Of a stretch of DNA of 64,000 nucleotides, positions 28,079 to 37,752 are shown in pieces. The stretch's first letter is position 1. Each line of letters starts with the position of its first letter. The stretch lies in contig NZ_CP089848.1 of the NCBI RefSeq assembly GCF_021266465.1, positions 3,348,001-3,412,000 of the forward strand. The letters run 5' to 3'. Below the pieces are notes generated by a model, which was given only the letters and a program-made list of their open reading frames with translations, was not told where the DNA came from and searched no databases. This DNA is from Paralcaligenes sp. KSB-10 (GTDB taxonomy: Bacteria; Pseudomonadota; Gammaproteobacteria; Burkholderiales; Burkholderiaceae_B). The translations under genes were made by a program, and so were the position numbers.

Positions 28079-30241
28079 ATGAGCGAGCGAACCTCTTGCA
28101 AACGGCTGCAAGTTGCCAATGTGCTGCATCAATTCATCGAACAGGAAGCATTGCCCGGCACAGGCCTTGATTCAGAAGCCTTCTGGTCGGGCTTCGACCA
28201 GCTCGTCCACGATCTGGCGCCGAAAAACCGCGCTCTCCTGGCCGAACGCGATCGCCTGCAGGCTGAACTGGACAACTGGTACCGGCAGAATCCCGGCGCC
28301 GTCAAGGATGCAGCCGCCTACCGCGGCTTCCTGCGCCAGATCGGCTACCTGAACGATGCGCCCGCCAGCGTCGCCGTCAAAACCAGCAAGGTCGATCTCG
28401 AAATCACCCGCCAGGCCGGGCCGCAGCTGGTGGTACCCGTCATGAATGCGCGCTACGCACTGAACGCGGCCAATGCCCGCTGGGGCAGTCTTTACGACGC
28501 CTTGTACGGCACCGACGCCATTTCCGAAGACGGCGGCGCGACACGCGCCGGCGGCTATAACCCGGTACGCGGCGCCAAGGTCGTTGCCTATGCACGTCAC
28601 TTTCTCGACCAGAACGCAGCCCTGGCGCAAGGTTCGCATGCCGACGTCGTCTCGTACAGCGTCAAGCAGGGCACGCTCAGCGCGGGACTCAAGGGCGGCG
28701 GCACGACCGGCCTGGCGGACACCAGCCTGTTCGCGGGCTATCGCGGCGATGCCGGCGCGCCCGAGGCGATTGTCCTCAAACACCATGGCCTGCACTTCGA
28801 AATCCAGATCGACAAAAACAACCCCATAGGCAAACAGGATCCCGCAGGCGTCAAAGACATCCTGATGGAAGCGGCCATCACCACCATCATGGATTGCGAG
28901 GATTCCATCGCCGCCGTCGATGCCGACGACAAGGTGCTGGCCTATCGCAACTGGCTGGGCCTGATGCAAGGCAATCTGACCGAAACAGTCACAAAGGGCG
29001 GGAAAACCTTTACCCGCGCCCTGAACCCCGATCGCGGCTATACCGATGCCGGCGGCCAGGCCCGGACTCTTCCGGGGCGTTCGCTGATGTTCATCCGCAA
29101 CGTCGGGCACCTGATGACCAATCCAGCCATCCTCGACGAACAGGGGCAGGAAATTCCCGAAGGCATACTCGACGCCCTCCTTACCAGTTTGATCGCCATG
29201 CACGACCTCAAGCGCGAAGGCGGCAACTCGCGCACCGGCTCGATCTACATCGTCAAGCCGAAAATGCATGGCCCAGACGAAGTTGCCTTCGCCAGCGAAA
29301 TATTCACGCGTGTCGAAGGCGTGCTGGGCCTGGAACCCAACACCATAAAAATGGGCATCATGGACGAAGAGCGCCGCACCAGCGCCAACCTGAAGGCCAG
29401 CATTGCACAGGCCGCCCAGCGCGTGGTGTTCATCAACACCGGCTTCCTTGACCGCACCGGCGACGAAATGCATACGTCCATGGAGGCCGGGGCCATGGTG
29501 CGCAAGGGCGAAATGAAGCGCAGCGCCTGGATCGACGCGTACGAACGCAACAACGTGCAGGTAGGCCTGGAATGCGGCCTGCGCGGCCACGCACAGATCG
29601 GCAAGGGCATGTGGGCCATGCCCGACCTGATGGCCGACATGCTGGTCCAGAAAGTCGGCCAGCTCAAGGCGGGCGGCAATACGGCATGGGTCCCCTCGCC
29701 CACCGCCGCCACCCTGCATGCCCTGCACTATCACCAGATCGACGTACAAGCCGTGCAACAGTCCATGGAAGGCAAGTCCGAACCCCTGCTCGACAAGCTG
29801 CTTACCGTTCCAGTCGCCGCCAATACCAACTGGTCGGAACAGGAAATCCAGGAAGAACTCGACAACAACGCCCAGGGCATACTCGGCTATGTGGTGCGCT
29901 GGGTCGATCAGGGCATAGGCTGCTCGAAAGTCCCCGACATCCATAATGTCGGCCTGATGGAAGACCGCGCCACCCTGCGCATATCCAGCCAGCACATGGC
30001 CAACTGGCTACGCCACAAAATCGTGACGCCCGCGCAGATTACCGAAACCATGCGGCGCATGGCCGCCGTGGTCGACGGCCAGAACGCGGGCGACCCGGCC
30101 TACCGCCCCATGGCGCCCGACTTCGAAGGCTCGATTGCCTTCAAGGCCGCGTGCGACCTGGTGTTCAAGGGGCTGGAACAACCCAATGGCTATACCGAGC
30201 CGCTGCTGCATCGCGCACGCCAGGCAGTCAAGGCACGCTAA
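28079..30241 (+). CDS. glcB: Malate synthase G
   Basis: Condenses glyoxylate with acetyl-CoA to malate. The 720-residue length is that of the monomeric G isoform, not the shorter A isoform. Landmarks include [20 protein letters not shown], the metal-site region [38 protein letters not shown] and [17 protein letters not shown]. An AAGGA precedes the ATG. It stands apart from gcl-pyk by a strong hairpin, but it drains the same metabolite and offers a route for glyoxylate that does not need glycerate kinase. It converges on repeat locus B. Confidence 0.96.
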   Translation: MSERTSCKRLQVANVLHQFIEQEALPGTGLDSEAFWSGFDQLVHDLAPKNRALLAERDRLQAELDNWYRQNPGAVKDAAAYRGFLRQIGYLNDAPASVAVKTSKVDLEITRQAGPQLVVPVMNARYALNAANARWGSLYDALYGTDAISEDGGATRAGGYNPVRGAKVVAYARHFLDQNAALAQGSHADVVSYSVKQGTLSAGLKGGGTTGLADTSLFAGYRGDAGAPEAIVLKHHGLHFEIQIDKNNPIGKQDPAGVKDILMEAAITTIMDCEDSIAAVDADDKVLAYRNWLGLMQGNLTETVTKGGKTFTRALNPDRGYTDAGGQARTLPGRSLMFIRNVGHLMTNPAILDEQGQEIPEGILDALLTSLIAMHDLKREGGNSRTGSIYIVKPKMHGPDEVAFASEIFTRVEGVLGLEPNTIKMGIMDEERRTSANLKASIAQAAQRVVFINTGFLDRTGDEMHTSMEAGAMVRKGEMKRSAWIDAYERNNVQVGLECGLRGHAQIGKGMWAMPDLMADMLVQKVGQLKAGGNTAWVPSPTAATLHALHYHQIDVQAVQQSMEGKSEPLLDKLLTVPVAANTNWSEQEIQEELDNNAQGILGYVVRWVDQGIGCSKVPDIHNVGLMEDRATLRISSQHMANWLRHKIVTPAQITETMRRMAAVVDGQNAGDPAYRPMAPDFEGSIAFKAACDLVFKGLEQPNGYTEPLLHRARQAVKAR

Positions 30242-30266
30242 CGTTCGTCGGGACGAGCCCTGTTCA

Positions 30267-30287
30267 GGGCGGGTCTTATGCCCGCCC
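30267..30287 (+). terminator. Hairpin after glcB
   Basis: GGGCGGG (30267-30273) and CCCGCCC (30281-30287) form a GC-rich stem with a seven-base loop, 25 bases after the glcB stop. A T-rich stretch (GTTTTTTGG) follows some 25 bases later. Terminator is likely but not certain. Confidence 0.45.
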
Positions 30288-30340
30288 ACCGTGAAACCAT
30301 TCAGTGACTTTCGTTTTTTGGACGGTAGTTCTATAAAGAC

Positions 30341-30561
30341 GCCGCAGGGTGGGCGGTGCTGTGTAGTCCGGCACGTCCAGCGGTCGTGGTGCTGCGCACC
30401 CCGACTGCCCGGGTCTGCCTCGTCCAGGCGGGCGTCGGGCGAACTCGCCCGGCCTCGCGAGGCCGGGCTCAGACAGCGCCCGCCGACACCCCCCGCCTTC
30501 CCTTCGTCAGCACCCGGCGCTGGACTACCGCCGGACTACACAGCACCGCCCACCCTGCGGC
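30341..30561 (+). repeat. Unit Q, locus B (both arms carry the same substitution)
   Basis: This 221-bp unit has perfect arms at 30341-30372 and 30530-30561. Where copies A and D read TGTGCAGT, this copy reads TGTGTAGT, and the opposite arm has the matching change, so the pair is conserved (C-G to T-A). The lateral hairpin (30383-30405) has one mismatch. Sense orientation follows from glcB. Confidence 0.9.
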
Positions 30562-30719
30562 TTGCGTTGAGGCAATGCATCGAGGTATACGTTGGGGAGC
30601 CCGTGTTTAGTCAATCGAGTCGTACATTGAGGTATACGTGACCACGTGATGGAGGCATGGGTGCGTGCACGTTAATTCCAGACATCCCGTAATGTAATTC
30701 CAGGCATACCCTAACGCGA

Positions 30720-30921
30720 GCCGTCTATCGGGGCTTGGGGTCAGGGCCGGCGTAAGGCGTGCGCCGGATGCTACCGTAGGGAAGGCGGGGGCTTTCGGCG
30801 GGCCATGTTTGAGCGTAGCCGCGCCAGCGGCGTAGCGAGTTTGGCCCGACGCCCGCCTGGACGAGGTAGATCCGGATCAAGCACGCCGTGCCGGCCCTGA
30901 CCCCAAGCCCCGATAGACGGC
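30720..30921 (-). repeat. Unit P, locus B
   Basis: A 202-bp copy whose 32-bp arms (30720-30751 and 30890-30921) are identical to those of locus A, and perfect. Read-through from the MFS gene would transcribe it in sense. Confidence 0.9.
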
Positions 30922-30982
30922 GTCTTCAAATACCAAAGCGACCAAAACATCGAATCCCGTAAACACTCGAACCAAAAATACG

Positions 30983-32299
30983 TTAAGCGGCCTGCGCCCG
31001 CACTGTGGCGCGCCCTTCCCGCGCCGGCAACAGCAGAACACCCGCTATACCGATCAGCACGCTGATCAGCACATAATAAATAGGAGCGATGTTGCTGCCG
31101 GTCGCCTGCACCAGCCAGGTATTGAAAAACGGCGCCAAGCCGCCGAACAGCAGCACGGCAAGGTTGTATGTGATTGCGGCTCCCGTCGAACGCACCCCGA
31201 CCGGAAAGACTTCCGTGAACACAATGGGAGTGGGGCCCCAGAAAAAACTCATGAAAAACGATACACCCATCTGCGCCGTCAGCAAGGCGGCGAACGAAGG
31301 CGCCGCGACAAGATGATGGAACAGGAAGTAGCTCGCTATGCCATACGCAATAATCCCCGGCAAGAGCACATTCTTGCGCCCATACTTGTCCGACAGATAG
31401 CCGGCGAGCGGGCAAAACACCAGTATCACCGCCGTACCGATAAATGTGGTCAGGTTGACGTCGGCCGCCGCCATGCCCAGCTGTTTCTTCGCAAAAATCG
31501 GCATGAAGAAAATGAATACATAAGCCGATACCGTACCCACCACCCCTATGCAAAGCGTAGCCAGCATCTCGCGCGGATAGTCTTTGAAAAGGCGAGCAAA
31601 CGATGTCTTGGCGGATTTTTGGCGACTCTTCGACGCTTCGTTGATATAGGCCAGGAACTCCGGCGATTCGTCGACGCGCGAGCGGATCAGCCAGCCTACC
31701 GGCCCAACCAGAATGCCGAACAAGAATGGAATGCGCCAGCCCCAGGATTCCAGGGCATGAGTCGACAGGTTCACCGTCAGCAGATACGCCACCAGCGCAC
31801 CGCAAGAGAATGCCAGGGCTTGCGAGCACATCTGGAAACTGCCATAAAAGCCGCGGCGATTCTTTGGCGCGAACTCGATCAGCATGGTCGTCGCACCGCT
31901 GAATTCCCCGCCCGCCGAAAAACCTTGTATCAGGCGCGCCAGCACCATGAGTATGGGCGCCGCAATGCCGATGGACGCGTAAGTAGGCAACAAGCCTATC
32001 ATGCCCGTGCCTACCGCCATTAAAACGATGGTAAACGACAAAGCCTTCTTGCGGCCCATGCGATCGCCGTACATGCCCAGCAGCAGGCCGCCCAGCGGCC
32101 GCACGGCAAAGCCCACGCCAAAGGTGGCCAGGGCCAGCAGCAATGAAGAATAATCGCTGTGCGCCGGGAAAAACAGCTTGGAAATCACCACGGCGAACAG
32201 CCCGTAGATGGCAAAATCGAACCATTCGAAAGCATTGCCTATGACCGATGCCACGATGGCGCGCCGCACCATCTGCGGTGAAGGTTGTCTCACATCCAT
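30983..32299 (-). CDS. MFS transporter, metabolite:H+ symporter (MHS) type
   Basis: A 438-residue inner-membrane protein with twelve predicted segments. The MHS-subfamily start (FEWFDFAIYGLFAVVISKLF) and the GDRMGRKKAL loop after helix two are clear, as is RLIQGFSAGGEFSGATTML. MHS members carry dicarboxylates, citrate, betaine or shikimate-like acids. It lies 22 bp after an M20 amidohydrolase gene, so it probably imports the substrate, or exports a product, of that enzyme. The stop codon lies at the edge of repeat locus B. Confidence 0.91.
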   Translation of the reverse strand: MDVRQPSPQMVRRAIVASVIGNAFEWFDFAIYGLFAVVISKLFFPAHSDYSSLLLALATFGVGFAVRPLGGLLLGMYGDRMGRKKALSFTIVLMAVGTGMIGLLPTYASIGIAAPILMVLARLIQGFSAGGEFSGATTMLIEFAPKNRRGFYGSFQMCSQALAFSCGALVAYLLTVNLSTHALESWGWRIPFLFGILVGPVGWLIRSRVDESPEFLAYINEASKSRQKSAKTSFARLFKDYPREMLATLCIGVVGTVSAYVFIFFMPIFAKKQLGMAAADVNLTTFIGTAVILVFCPLAGYLSDKYGRKNVLLPGIIAYGIASYFLFHHLVAAPSFAALLTAQMGVSFFMSFFWGPTPIVFTEVFPVGVRSTGAAITYNLAVLLFGGLAPFFNTWLVQATGSNIAPIYYVLISVLIGIAGVLLLPAREGRATVRAQAA

Positions 32300-32321
32300 G
32301 CCCGTCTCCTTTTGGACTTGT

Positions 32322-33479
32322 TCAGCCTAATCTCTGGCGAACTATTTGAATGAAAACGCCAGCACCTATCGATGAAGAACTATCGTCGAAATCGAATTCG
32401 GGGTGATGGCAGGTCAGGCCGTCATGGCCCAGGAAAAAATACGAGCCCGGCCGCTGCTCGAGCATGAAGGCAAAATCTTCGGAAGCCATGAGTGCGTCGG
32501 CATTGACGATCACATTGCCTTTGCCCACCACGCACTCGGCGGCGCGCCTCACCACGTCGGTTTCGGCTTCGGTATTGATAGTGGGAGGAGAAGACTGCAG
32601 ATGCTCGAACGTCACTTCGCAGCCGAAAGTCTGCGCCGCCCCCTCGCAAACCGCGCGCAAACGCGCCAGCATCAATGCCTGGGCCGCCTTGGAAAGCGTG
32701 CGGACCGTACCTTCAAGCTGGGCGGTCTCGGCGATGACATTGATTGCCGTGCCGGCATGAAACTTGCAGATGCTGAGCACTGCCGCATCGAACGGATCGA
32801 CATTGCGGCTGACGACGCTTTGCAGCGACTGCACGATCGACGAGCCAATGATGATCGGATCCACGGATTTATGCGGCATGGCGGCATGGCTGCCCACACC
32901 CTTGATGCGGATGCGGAACAGATCGCAAGCCGACAAAATAGCCCCCGCCCTCACACCCACCTTGCCGGCGGGCACGCAATTATTATTATGCAAAGCGTAA
33001 ATTTCGTCGCAGGGGAACTGCTCGAACAAACCGTGACGAATCATTTCCGAACCGCCGCGCAGCGTTTCTTCGGCCGGCTGGAAAATGAAATGCACCGTGC
33101 CCCGGAAGTCCTTGTGTGAAGACAGGTACTTGGCCACGCCCAGCAAAATGGCGGTATGGCCATCGTGGCCGCAGCCATGAAACACATTATCGTGAATCGA
33201 ACGGTACTCGGCATGACCATTTTCCTGCATGGGCAGGGCGTCCATGTCGGCCCGCAGGCCAAGCGAGACACCGGTGCCTCGCGTACCGCGCAGCGTTCCT
33301 ATCACTCCAGTCGTACCGCCAAAATCGGCCACCACCTCGATGCCCCATGACTCCAGCAGAGCCGCAACCTTTTCCGCGGTCCGATGTTCCTTGAAACCCA
33401 ATTCCGGATGCCTGTGTATGTCGCGGCGCCAGCCCTGCATATCGGCAGCAAGGGCAAGCAGTTCGGATTCCTGGATCAC
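32322..33479 (-). CDS. M20 family amidohydrolase (hippurate/N-acyl amino acid hydrolase-like)
   Basis: A 385-residue zinc amidohydrolase. The metal-binding motifs are GLRADMDALPMQE, FHGCGHDGHTAILLG and FQPAEET, then MASEDFAFML near the end. The lid domain lies between them. Members cleave N-acyl, N-benzoyl or N-carbamoyl amino acids or indole conjugates; the true substrate is not visible. It heads a two-gene operon with the MHS transporter and is divergent from a MarR regulator gene. Confidence 0.9.
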   Translation of the reverse strand: MIQESELLALAADMQGWRRDIHRHPELGFKEHRTAEKVAALLESWGIEVVADFGGTTGVIGTLRGTRGTGVSLGLRADMDALPMQENGHAEYRSIHDNVFHGCGHDGHTAILLGVAKYLSSHKDFRGTVHFIFQPAEETLRGGSEMIRHGLFEQFPCDEIYALHNNNCVPAGKVGVRAGAILSACDLFRIRIKGVGSHAAMPHKSVDPIIIGSSIVQSLQSVVSRNVDPFDAAVLSICKFHAGTAINVIAETAQLEGTVRTLSKAAQALMLARLRAVCEGAAQTFGCEVTFEHLQSSPPTINTEAETDVVRRAAECVVGKGNVIVNADALMASEDFAFMLEQRPGSYFFLGHDGLTCHHPEFDFDDSSSSIGAGVFIQIVRQRLG

Positions 33480-33559
33480 GCTTCAGCTCCTTGAAAGCAA
33501 TCAAACCTCTGCCGCATTCATTATTCGTACGGCACGGAAAAATCGTAGAATATCTCAAA

Positions 33560-33576
33560 AGTTGAAATTATCAACT
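33560..33576. promoter_or_regulatory. Candidate MarR operator
   Basis: AGTTGA-AATTA-TCAACT (33560-33576) is a perfect inverted repeat of the size MarR dimers bind. It sits about 80 bp upstream of the M20 gene start and 115 bp before the MarR gene, in the shared control region. Binding is inferred. Confidence 0.55.
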
Positions 33577-33691
33577 AATTTTCTTATGCTCGGTTTCCCT
33601 AGGTCAGGGGGTGCCCGATCCCAATGTTCATGGGGTTTTCGGCCCTTGAGATAGAATGAGGGCTGGCATAAAAACCGGGACCATCAGGCGC

Positions 33692-34174
33692 ATGGCAAAA
33701 ACACCTATCCAGGTCACACAGCATCGCTCCGAATTCGCCGCCTACCTGACTTTCAAGCTCGATCTCGTCAAATCGGAAATGCTGCGCCAGGCTAATCTGG
33801 TCTACCGAAAGGAATTCGGGCTTGACGTGCGCTCGTTGCGCCTGTTGCGTGCCATCTGCGATAACCCGGGCGTGACCGCCACAGGCCTGAGGGAATTGAC
33901 GCTGGTCGAAAAAACCATACTGTCAAAAGTCGTGGCCGAGTTGATCGCGCTGAAACTGATCCGGCGCTCGATACATCCGGACGACGCCCGCCACCATCAG
34001 CTTTGGCCGACCAAACGCGGAACGGAGCTGCGGATTGCCAGCGACGATCTCGGCCATACGATGGAATCGGCCATGCTGTCGGTGCTCTCGTCCGACGAAC
34101 AGAATAATTTGAATCGCCTGCTCGACAAGCTGGCCAAAGAATTTTTAGCCAATGCCGGCCAGAAAGAAGACTGA
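33692..34174 (+). CDS. MarR-family regulator
   Basis: A 160-residue winged-helix regulator. The recognition region is VRSLRLLRAICDNPGVTATG followed by LRELTLVEKTILSKVVAELI, with the wing in RRSIHPDDARHHQLWPTKRG. Helices at both ends would form the dimer interface. I chose the ATG at 33692; an earlier in-frame start twelve codons upstream has no better ribosome binding site. It is divergent from the M20-MHS operon. Confidence 0.88.
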   Translation: MAKTPIQVTQHRSEFAAYLTFKLDLVKSEMLRQANLVYRKEFGLDVRSLRLLRAICDNPGVTATGLRELTLVEKTILSKVVAELIALKLIRRSIHPDDARHHQLWPTKRGTELRIASDDLGHTMESAMLSVLSSDEQNNLNRLLDKLAKEFLANAGQKED

Positions 34175-34263
34175 ATCGGGCCAAGTCTGGAGATACACCG
34201 ATCCCGACGGGCGGCCGCAAAGGCCACTCCCACGTTGCCGCCCCTTGACTTCCAGGGCGGTAT

Positions 34264-34950
34264 CTACGCTTGCGTGAAAAACTGAGGATGGCTGGCGCGG
34301 ATTTGTTCCATGGATTCCAGAGTCCCCGACAAGTGCGTGCGCAAATGCTGTTGCGCGGCCAGGGGATCGCCGCGCACAATGGCCGCAAGGATCTGGCTAT
34401 GGTCACTGACGATACGTGTGATCTTGCCCGCGGCGGGCAAATGCAATCGCCGCAAGCGATCGATATGGCCGCTGCGGCTGCGCACCAGCTTCCATAGCGC
34501 CTCTTTACCCGCGGCACTGTACATGCAGCGATGAAATTCCTGATCGGTCTCGGCAAAACCGCCGAAATCCTGTTTTTCCTGCAGCGATACCTGCCTGTCC
34601 AGCAGCGACTTCAAGGTTGCCAGCAATTCGGGAGTGCTGTTCAGGGCCAGGTCACGCACGATTTCAAGCTCGATCGCGCGGCGTAGAAAATGAGTTTCTT
34701 CGGCATGGCGGGTATCGATCAGGCTGACCTTTGTGGCCGCCTGCGGAAATACATCGATCAGTTGCTCTTCGGCCAGCCTCAGCAGGGCCTCTCGAACCGG
34801 CGTCTGGCTGACGCGGTAATCCGCCGAGAGCTGAACACGCGACAGCGGCGCCCCCGGCAGTAGCTCCAGGGAAATGATTTTATGCCGCAGCAACTCGTAC
34901 AACTGCGGAGCCGCCTGTCTGTACCGATCCAATTCTGCTGTCGATGCCAT
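34264..34950 (-). CDS. GntR-family (FCD) regulator of the ABC/dehydratase operon
   Basis: A 228-residue regulator with the GntR winged helix (LLRHKIISLELLPGAPLSRV, then SQTPVREALLRLAEEQL) and an FCD ligand domain (RRAIELEIVRDLALNS, EFHRCMYSAAGKEALW, DHSQILAAIVRGD). The ATG at 34950 (MASTAEL) is preferred to a TTG four codons upstream. It is divergent from the SBP-ATPase-permease-dehydratase-aldolase operon and very probably controls it. Confidence 0.9.
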   Translation of the reverse strand: MASTAELDRYRQAAPQLYELLRHKIISLELLPGAPLSRVQLSADYRVSQTPVREALLRLAEEQLIDVFPQAATKVSLIDTRHAEETHFLRRAIELEIVRDLALNSTPELLATLKSLLDRQVSLQEKQDFGGFAETDQEFHRCMYSAAGKEALWKLVRSRSGHIDRLRRLHLPAAGKITRIVSDHSQILAAIVRGDPLAAQQHLRTHLSGTLESMEQIRASHPQFFTQA

Positions 34951-35004
34951 AGTTAAAACCAATCGAAAGGATTTAGTTTATATAAAATTAATACTTTTTG
35001 TTAA

Positions 35005-35024
35005 TATACTAATATATTAGTATA
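35005..35024. promoter_or_regulatory. 20-bp perfect palindrome before the ABC operon
   Basis: TATACTAATATATTAGTATA (35005-35024) is perfectly symmetric and lies in a very AT-rich 120-bp divergent region between the GntR gene and the ABC operon, 46 bp before the SBP start. It may be the GntR operator overlapping the promoter. Confidence 0.6.
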
Positions 35025-35070
35025 GTTTTCCGCAATGACTAACAAATTTTTTTCGATCAATGGAGACAAT

Positions 35071-36081
35071 ATGAAAATCGTCAAACACATCAGTTCCATT
35101 TTAATGGCTGCGCTCACCGCGGCCGGGGCAACAGCCTATGCCCAGGGGCAAAATGAAATAACCATTACCAAGCAGCCCAGCATTCTGTATTTGCCGGCGC
35201 TGGTCATGGAAAAGCAAGGCCTGATCGAAAAAGCCGCCGCGGCCGACGGCATCAAGGACCTGAAAGTGAACTGGCGCTCATTCAGCAGCGGCGGCGCATC
35301 GACCGATGCCCTGCTGTCGGGCAATGTGCAGATCGTCAATAGCGGCCTGGGCAATTTGCTGCTGCTGTGGGACCGCACCAAAGGCCAGGTCAAGGGCATT
35401 ACGACCAACTCGGCGCTGCCCCTGACGCTGGTCAGCCGCGATCCGAAAATCAAGACATTGAAAGACTTCGGCCCTAAAGACAAAATAGCCGTGCCGACGG
35501 TACGCATCTCGACCCAGGCCATCTTGCTGCAAATGGCGTGTGAAAAGGCATTTGGCAAAGACAACTGGGCCAAGCTCGACGTCAATACAGTGCAATTGGG
35601 CCATCCCGATGCGGCCGCCATGCTGGCCAATCCAAAAGGCGAAATCTCCTCGCATTTCGCCGCGCCTCCTTATGACTACAAAGAACTCAAGACTGTCCCC
35701 AACGCGCACGTCATCCTGCGCTCGAACGACGTCATCGACGGCGGCCTGTCCCAATCGACGCTGTTCACCACCACCAAGTTTGCGGACGCCAATCCCAAAA
35801 TCATCAAGGCTGTGCTGACCGCATCCAAAGAGGCTATCGATTACATCAAGGCCAATACCGAAAAGTCGGTCGAAATCTACCGCGAGATCAGCGGCGACAA
35901 GACCAGCGTGCCTGAGCTGCTGGACATGCTCAAACAACCCGGCATGATGGACTTCCAGATGGCTCCGGCCGGTTCCATGAAGTTCGCCGAACACATGCAC
36001 AAAGTCGGCATCCTGAAAACCATGCCCAAGAAATGGACCGATTACTTCCTGCCCGCCTCCGCGTCGCTCAATGGTAATTAA
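35071..36081 (+). CDS. ABC transporter substrate-binding protein (NMT1/SsuA-like)
   Basis: A periplasmic binding protein of 336 residues. The signal peptide is MKIVKHISSILMAALTAAG with a likely cleavage after AYA. The mature part begins NEITITKQPSILYLPALVM, with the ALLSGNVQIVNSGLGNLLLL segment typical of the SsuA/ThiY group. Ligands in this group include sulfonates, nitrate, pyrimidines and aromatic acids. The ATG at 35071 has a TGGAGAC site; the open frame starts 12 codons earlier. It is the first gene of a five-gene operon whose enzymes suggest a hydroxylated acid as ligand. Confidence 0.9.
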   Translation: MKIVKHISSILMAALTAAGATAYAQGQNEITITKQPSILYLPALVMEKQGLIEKAAAADGIKDLKVNWRSFSSGGASTDALLSGNVQIVNSGLGNLLLLWDRTKGQVKGITTNSALPLTLVSRDPKIKTLKDFGPKDKIAVPTVRISTQAILLQMACEKAFGKDNWAKLDVNTVQLGHPDAAAMLANPKGEISSHFAAPPYDYKELKTVPNAHVILRSNDVIDGGLSQSTLFTTTKFADANPKIIKAVLTASKEAIDYIKANTEKSVEIYREISGDKTSVPELLDMLKQPGMMDFQMAPAGSMKFAEHMHKVGILKTMPKKWTDYFLPASASLNGN

Positions 36082-36106
36082 GTAAGGCGGAGATCTGGAG
36101 ATCAGA

Positions 36107-36871
36107 ATGTCGTATTTGCTTGAAGTAGACACCGTAACCCTGCGGTATAAAACACCCGATAGTATTGTCACGGCCACCGACAAGGTCAGTTTTAACGTCA
36201 ATAGCGGAGACCGGTTCGTATTGCTCGGCCCTTCCGGTTGCGGCAAATCCACCTTGCTCAAGGCCGTGGGCGGCTATCTGGCTCCAGAAGAAGGCGAGAT
36301 CCGGATCAAGGGCAAGCCGGTCAAACGGCCAGGTTCGGATCGGATGATGGTGTTCCAGGAGTTCGATCAGCTTTTGCCCTGGAAAACAGTGCTCGACAAT
36401 GTCATGTTCCCCTTGCTGGTAGCGCGCAAGATGCCCAGAAAGCAGGCTGAAGAGCGCGCCAGGGCTTATGTCGAGAAGGTCCATCTGGACAAGTTCGCCG
36501 ACAGCTACACCCACACCCTGTCGGGCGGCATGAAGCAGCGCGTGGCCATCGCCCGCGGCATGGCCATGGAGCCGGACATCCTGCTGATGGATGAACCTTT
36601 CGCCGCGCTCGATGCTCTGACACGACGCCAGATGCAGGACGAGCTTCTGCAGCTCTGGGAAGGCACCCGCTTCACCGTCATGTTTGTGACCCACTCGATT
36701 GCCGAAGCCATACGCATCGGCAATCGCATCCTCCTGCTCTCGCCCCACCCCGGCGAAGTCAAGGCCGAAGTCAGCAATGTCGAGGCCGTTTCGTTCGAAG
36801 ACGGCTCGGCCGCGGCGCTCGAACAGGAAATACACGAGTTGTTATTCAATCAAAAAGAAGGGGCGCATTAA
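36107..36871 (+). CDS. ABC transporter ATP-binding protein
   Basis: A 254-residue ATPase of the NitT/TauT-type importer. Walker A is LLGPSGCGKSTLLK, the Q-loop is MVFQEFDQLLPWKTV, the signature is LSGGMKQRVAIARGMAMEPD, Walker B is ILLMDEPFAALD and the switch His is in VMFVTHSIAEAIRIG. Its stop codon shares one base with the permease ATG (TAATG). Confidence 0.95.
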   Translation: MSYLLEVDTVTLRYKTPDSIVTATDKVSFNVNSGDRFVLLGPSGCGKSTLLKAVGGYLAPEEGEIRIKGKPVKRPGSDRMMVFQEFDQLLPWKTVLDNVMFPLLVARKMPRKQAEERARAYVEKVHLDKFADSYTHTLSGGMKQRVAIARGMAMEPDILLMDEPFAALDALTRRQMQDELLQLWEGTRFTVMFVTHSIAEAIRIGNRILLLSPHPGEVKAEVSNVEAVSFEDGSAAALEQEIHELLFNQKEGAH

Positions 36872-37734
36872 TGGGCCAGGCAACTATCACCATGAAACAG
36901 GCGGCCGACACCTCGGCCACCAAGAATGTCGTGCTGGTACGCCAGCTGTCGGCCTGGCAAAAACTCTGGAACAATAATTTTTTCCGCAAGACCGCCATCA
37001 TTATCGTGCTGGCCCTGGCCTGGGAAATTTACGGACGCCTGCTCAATAACCCTTTGCTGTTTCCCACGCTTTCCGACACGGTCCAGTCTTTCATCGACCG
37101 CATCGGCGATGGAGTCCTGCTGGCGCGCGCCTGGACCTCGATCAAGGTGCTGCTGATCGGATACGTCATAGGCATAACGCTGGCGGCCATCATTACCGTG
37201 CTGGCCATCAGCACCCGCATCGGCACGGACTTCCTGGAAGTCATGACCGCCATGTTCAACCCGCTGCCCGCCATAGCGCTGCTGCCGCTGGCCCTGATCT
37301 GGTTCGGCCTGGGCACCACCAGCATCGTCTTCGTTCTGCTGCACTCGGTGGTATGGGTGGTGGCGCTCAATACGCAGGCCGGCTTTCTTGCGGTCTCGCA
37401 TACCTTGCGCATGGTGGGCAGGAATTATGAGCTGCGCGGCCTGAGCTATGTGGCCAGAATCCTGATTCCCGCAGCCTTTCCCTCGATATTGACCGGCCTG
37501 AAAATAGGCTGGGCATTTGCCTGGCGTACCCTGATCGCCGCCGAACTGGTGTTCGGGGTCGCATCCGGCAAAGGCGGCCTGGGCTGGTTCATTTTCGAAA
37601 ATCGCAATCTGCTCGACATACCGGCGGTGTTTGCCGGCCTGCTGACCGTTATCATTATCGGATTGATCGTGGAAAACTTGGTCTTTCGCCTGATCGAAAA
37701 GAAAACCGTCAGGCGTTGGGGCATGCAAAGCTAA
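36871..37734 (+). CDS. ABC transporter permease (NitT/TauT type)
   Basis: A 287-residue inner-membrane permease with about six segments. The coupling loop is MVGRNYELRGLSYVARILIP, followed by AAFPSILTGLKIGWAFAWRT. It is translationally coupled to the ATPase gene and lies 18 bp before the dehydratase gene, which ties transport to the enzymes. Confidence 0.93.
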   Translation: MGQATITMKQAADTSATKNVVLVRQLSAWQKLWNNNFFRKTAIIIVLALAWEIYGRLLNNPLLFPTLSDTVQSFIDRIGDGVLLARAWTSIKVLLIGYVIGITLAAIITVLAISTRIGTDFLEVMTAMFNPLPAIALLPLALIWFGLGTTSIVFVLLHSVVWVVALNTQAGFLAVSHTLRMVGRNYELRGLSYVARILIPAAFPSILTGLKIGWAFAWRTLIAAELVFGVASGKGGLGWFIFENRNLLDIPAVFAGLLTVIIIGLIVENLVFRLIEKKTVRRWGMQS

Positions 37735-37752
37735 CTCATACCAGGAAAACAA

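Larger units (their letters stand above)
30329..30982. repeat. Composite P-Q structured repeat, locus B
   Basis: Inverted relative to locus A: Q border (TTCTATAAAGAC), unit Q (30341-30561), spacer (30562-30719), unit P (30720-30921), then the AT-rich border ending CCAAAAATAC at 30981. The spacer is longer and more diverged than in A or D but keeps GTATAC, ATGCAT and the CTTGCGTTGAGGCAATGC end. It lies between convergent glcB (+) and the MFS gene (-), and its P-side border touches the MFS stop codon. Confidence 0.92.

Noticed and set aside
28172-29995. 607-codon antisense frame opposite glcB
   Set aside because: High GC and codon bias leave the opposite strand open. The sense frame encodes complete malate synthase G.
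30771-32225. 484-codon frame running through repeat locus B and the MFS gene
   Set aside because: It is the alternative frame of the MHS transporter gene joined to the repeat; the product has no family character while the 30983-32299 frame has all MHS motifs.
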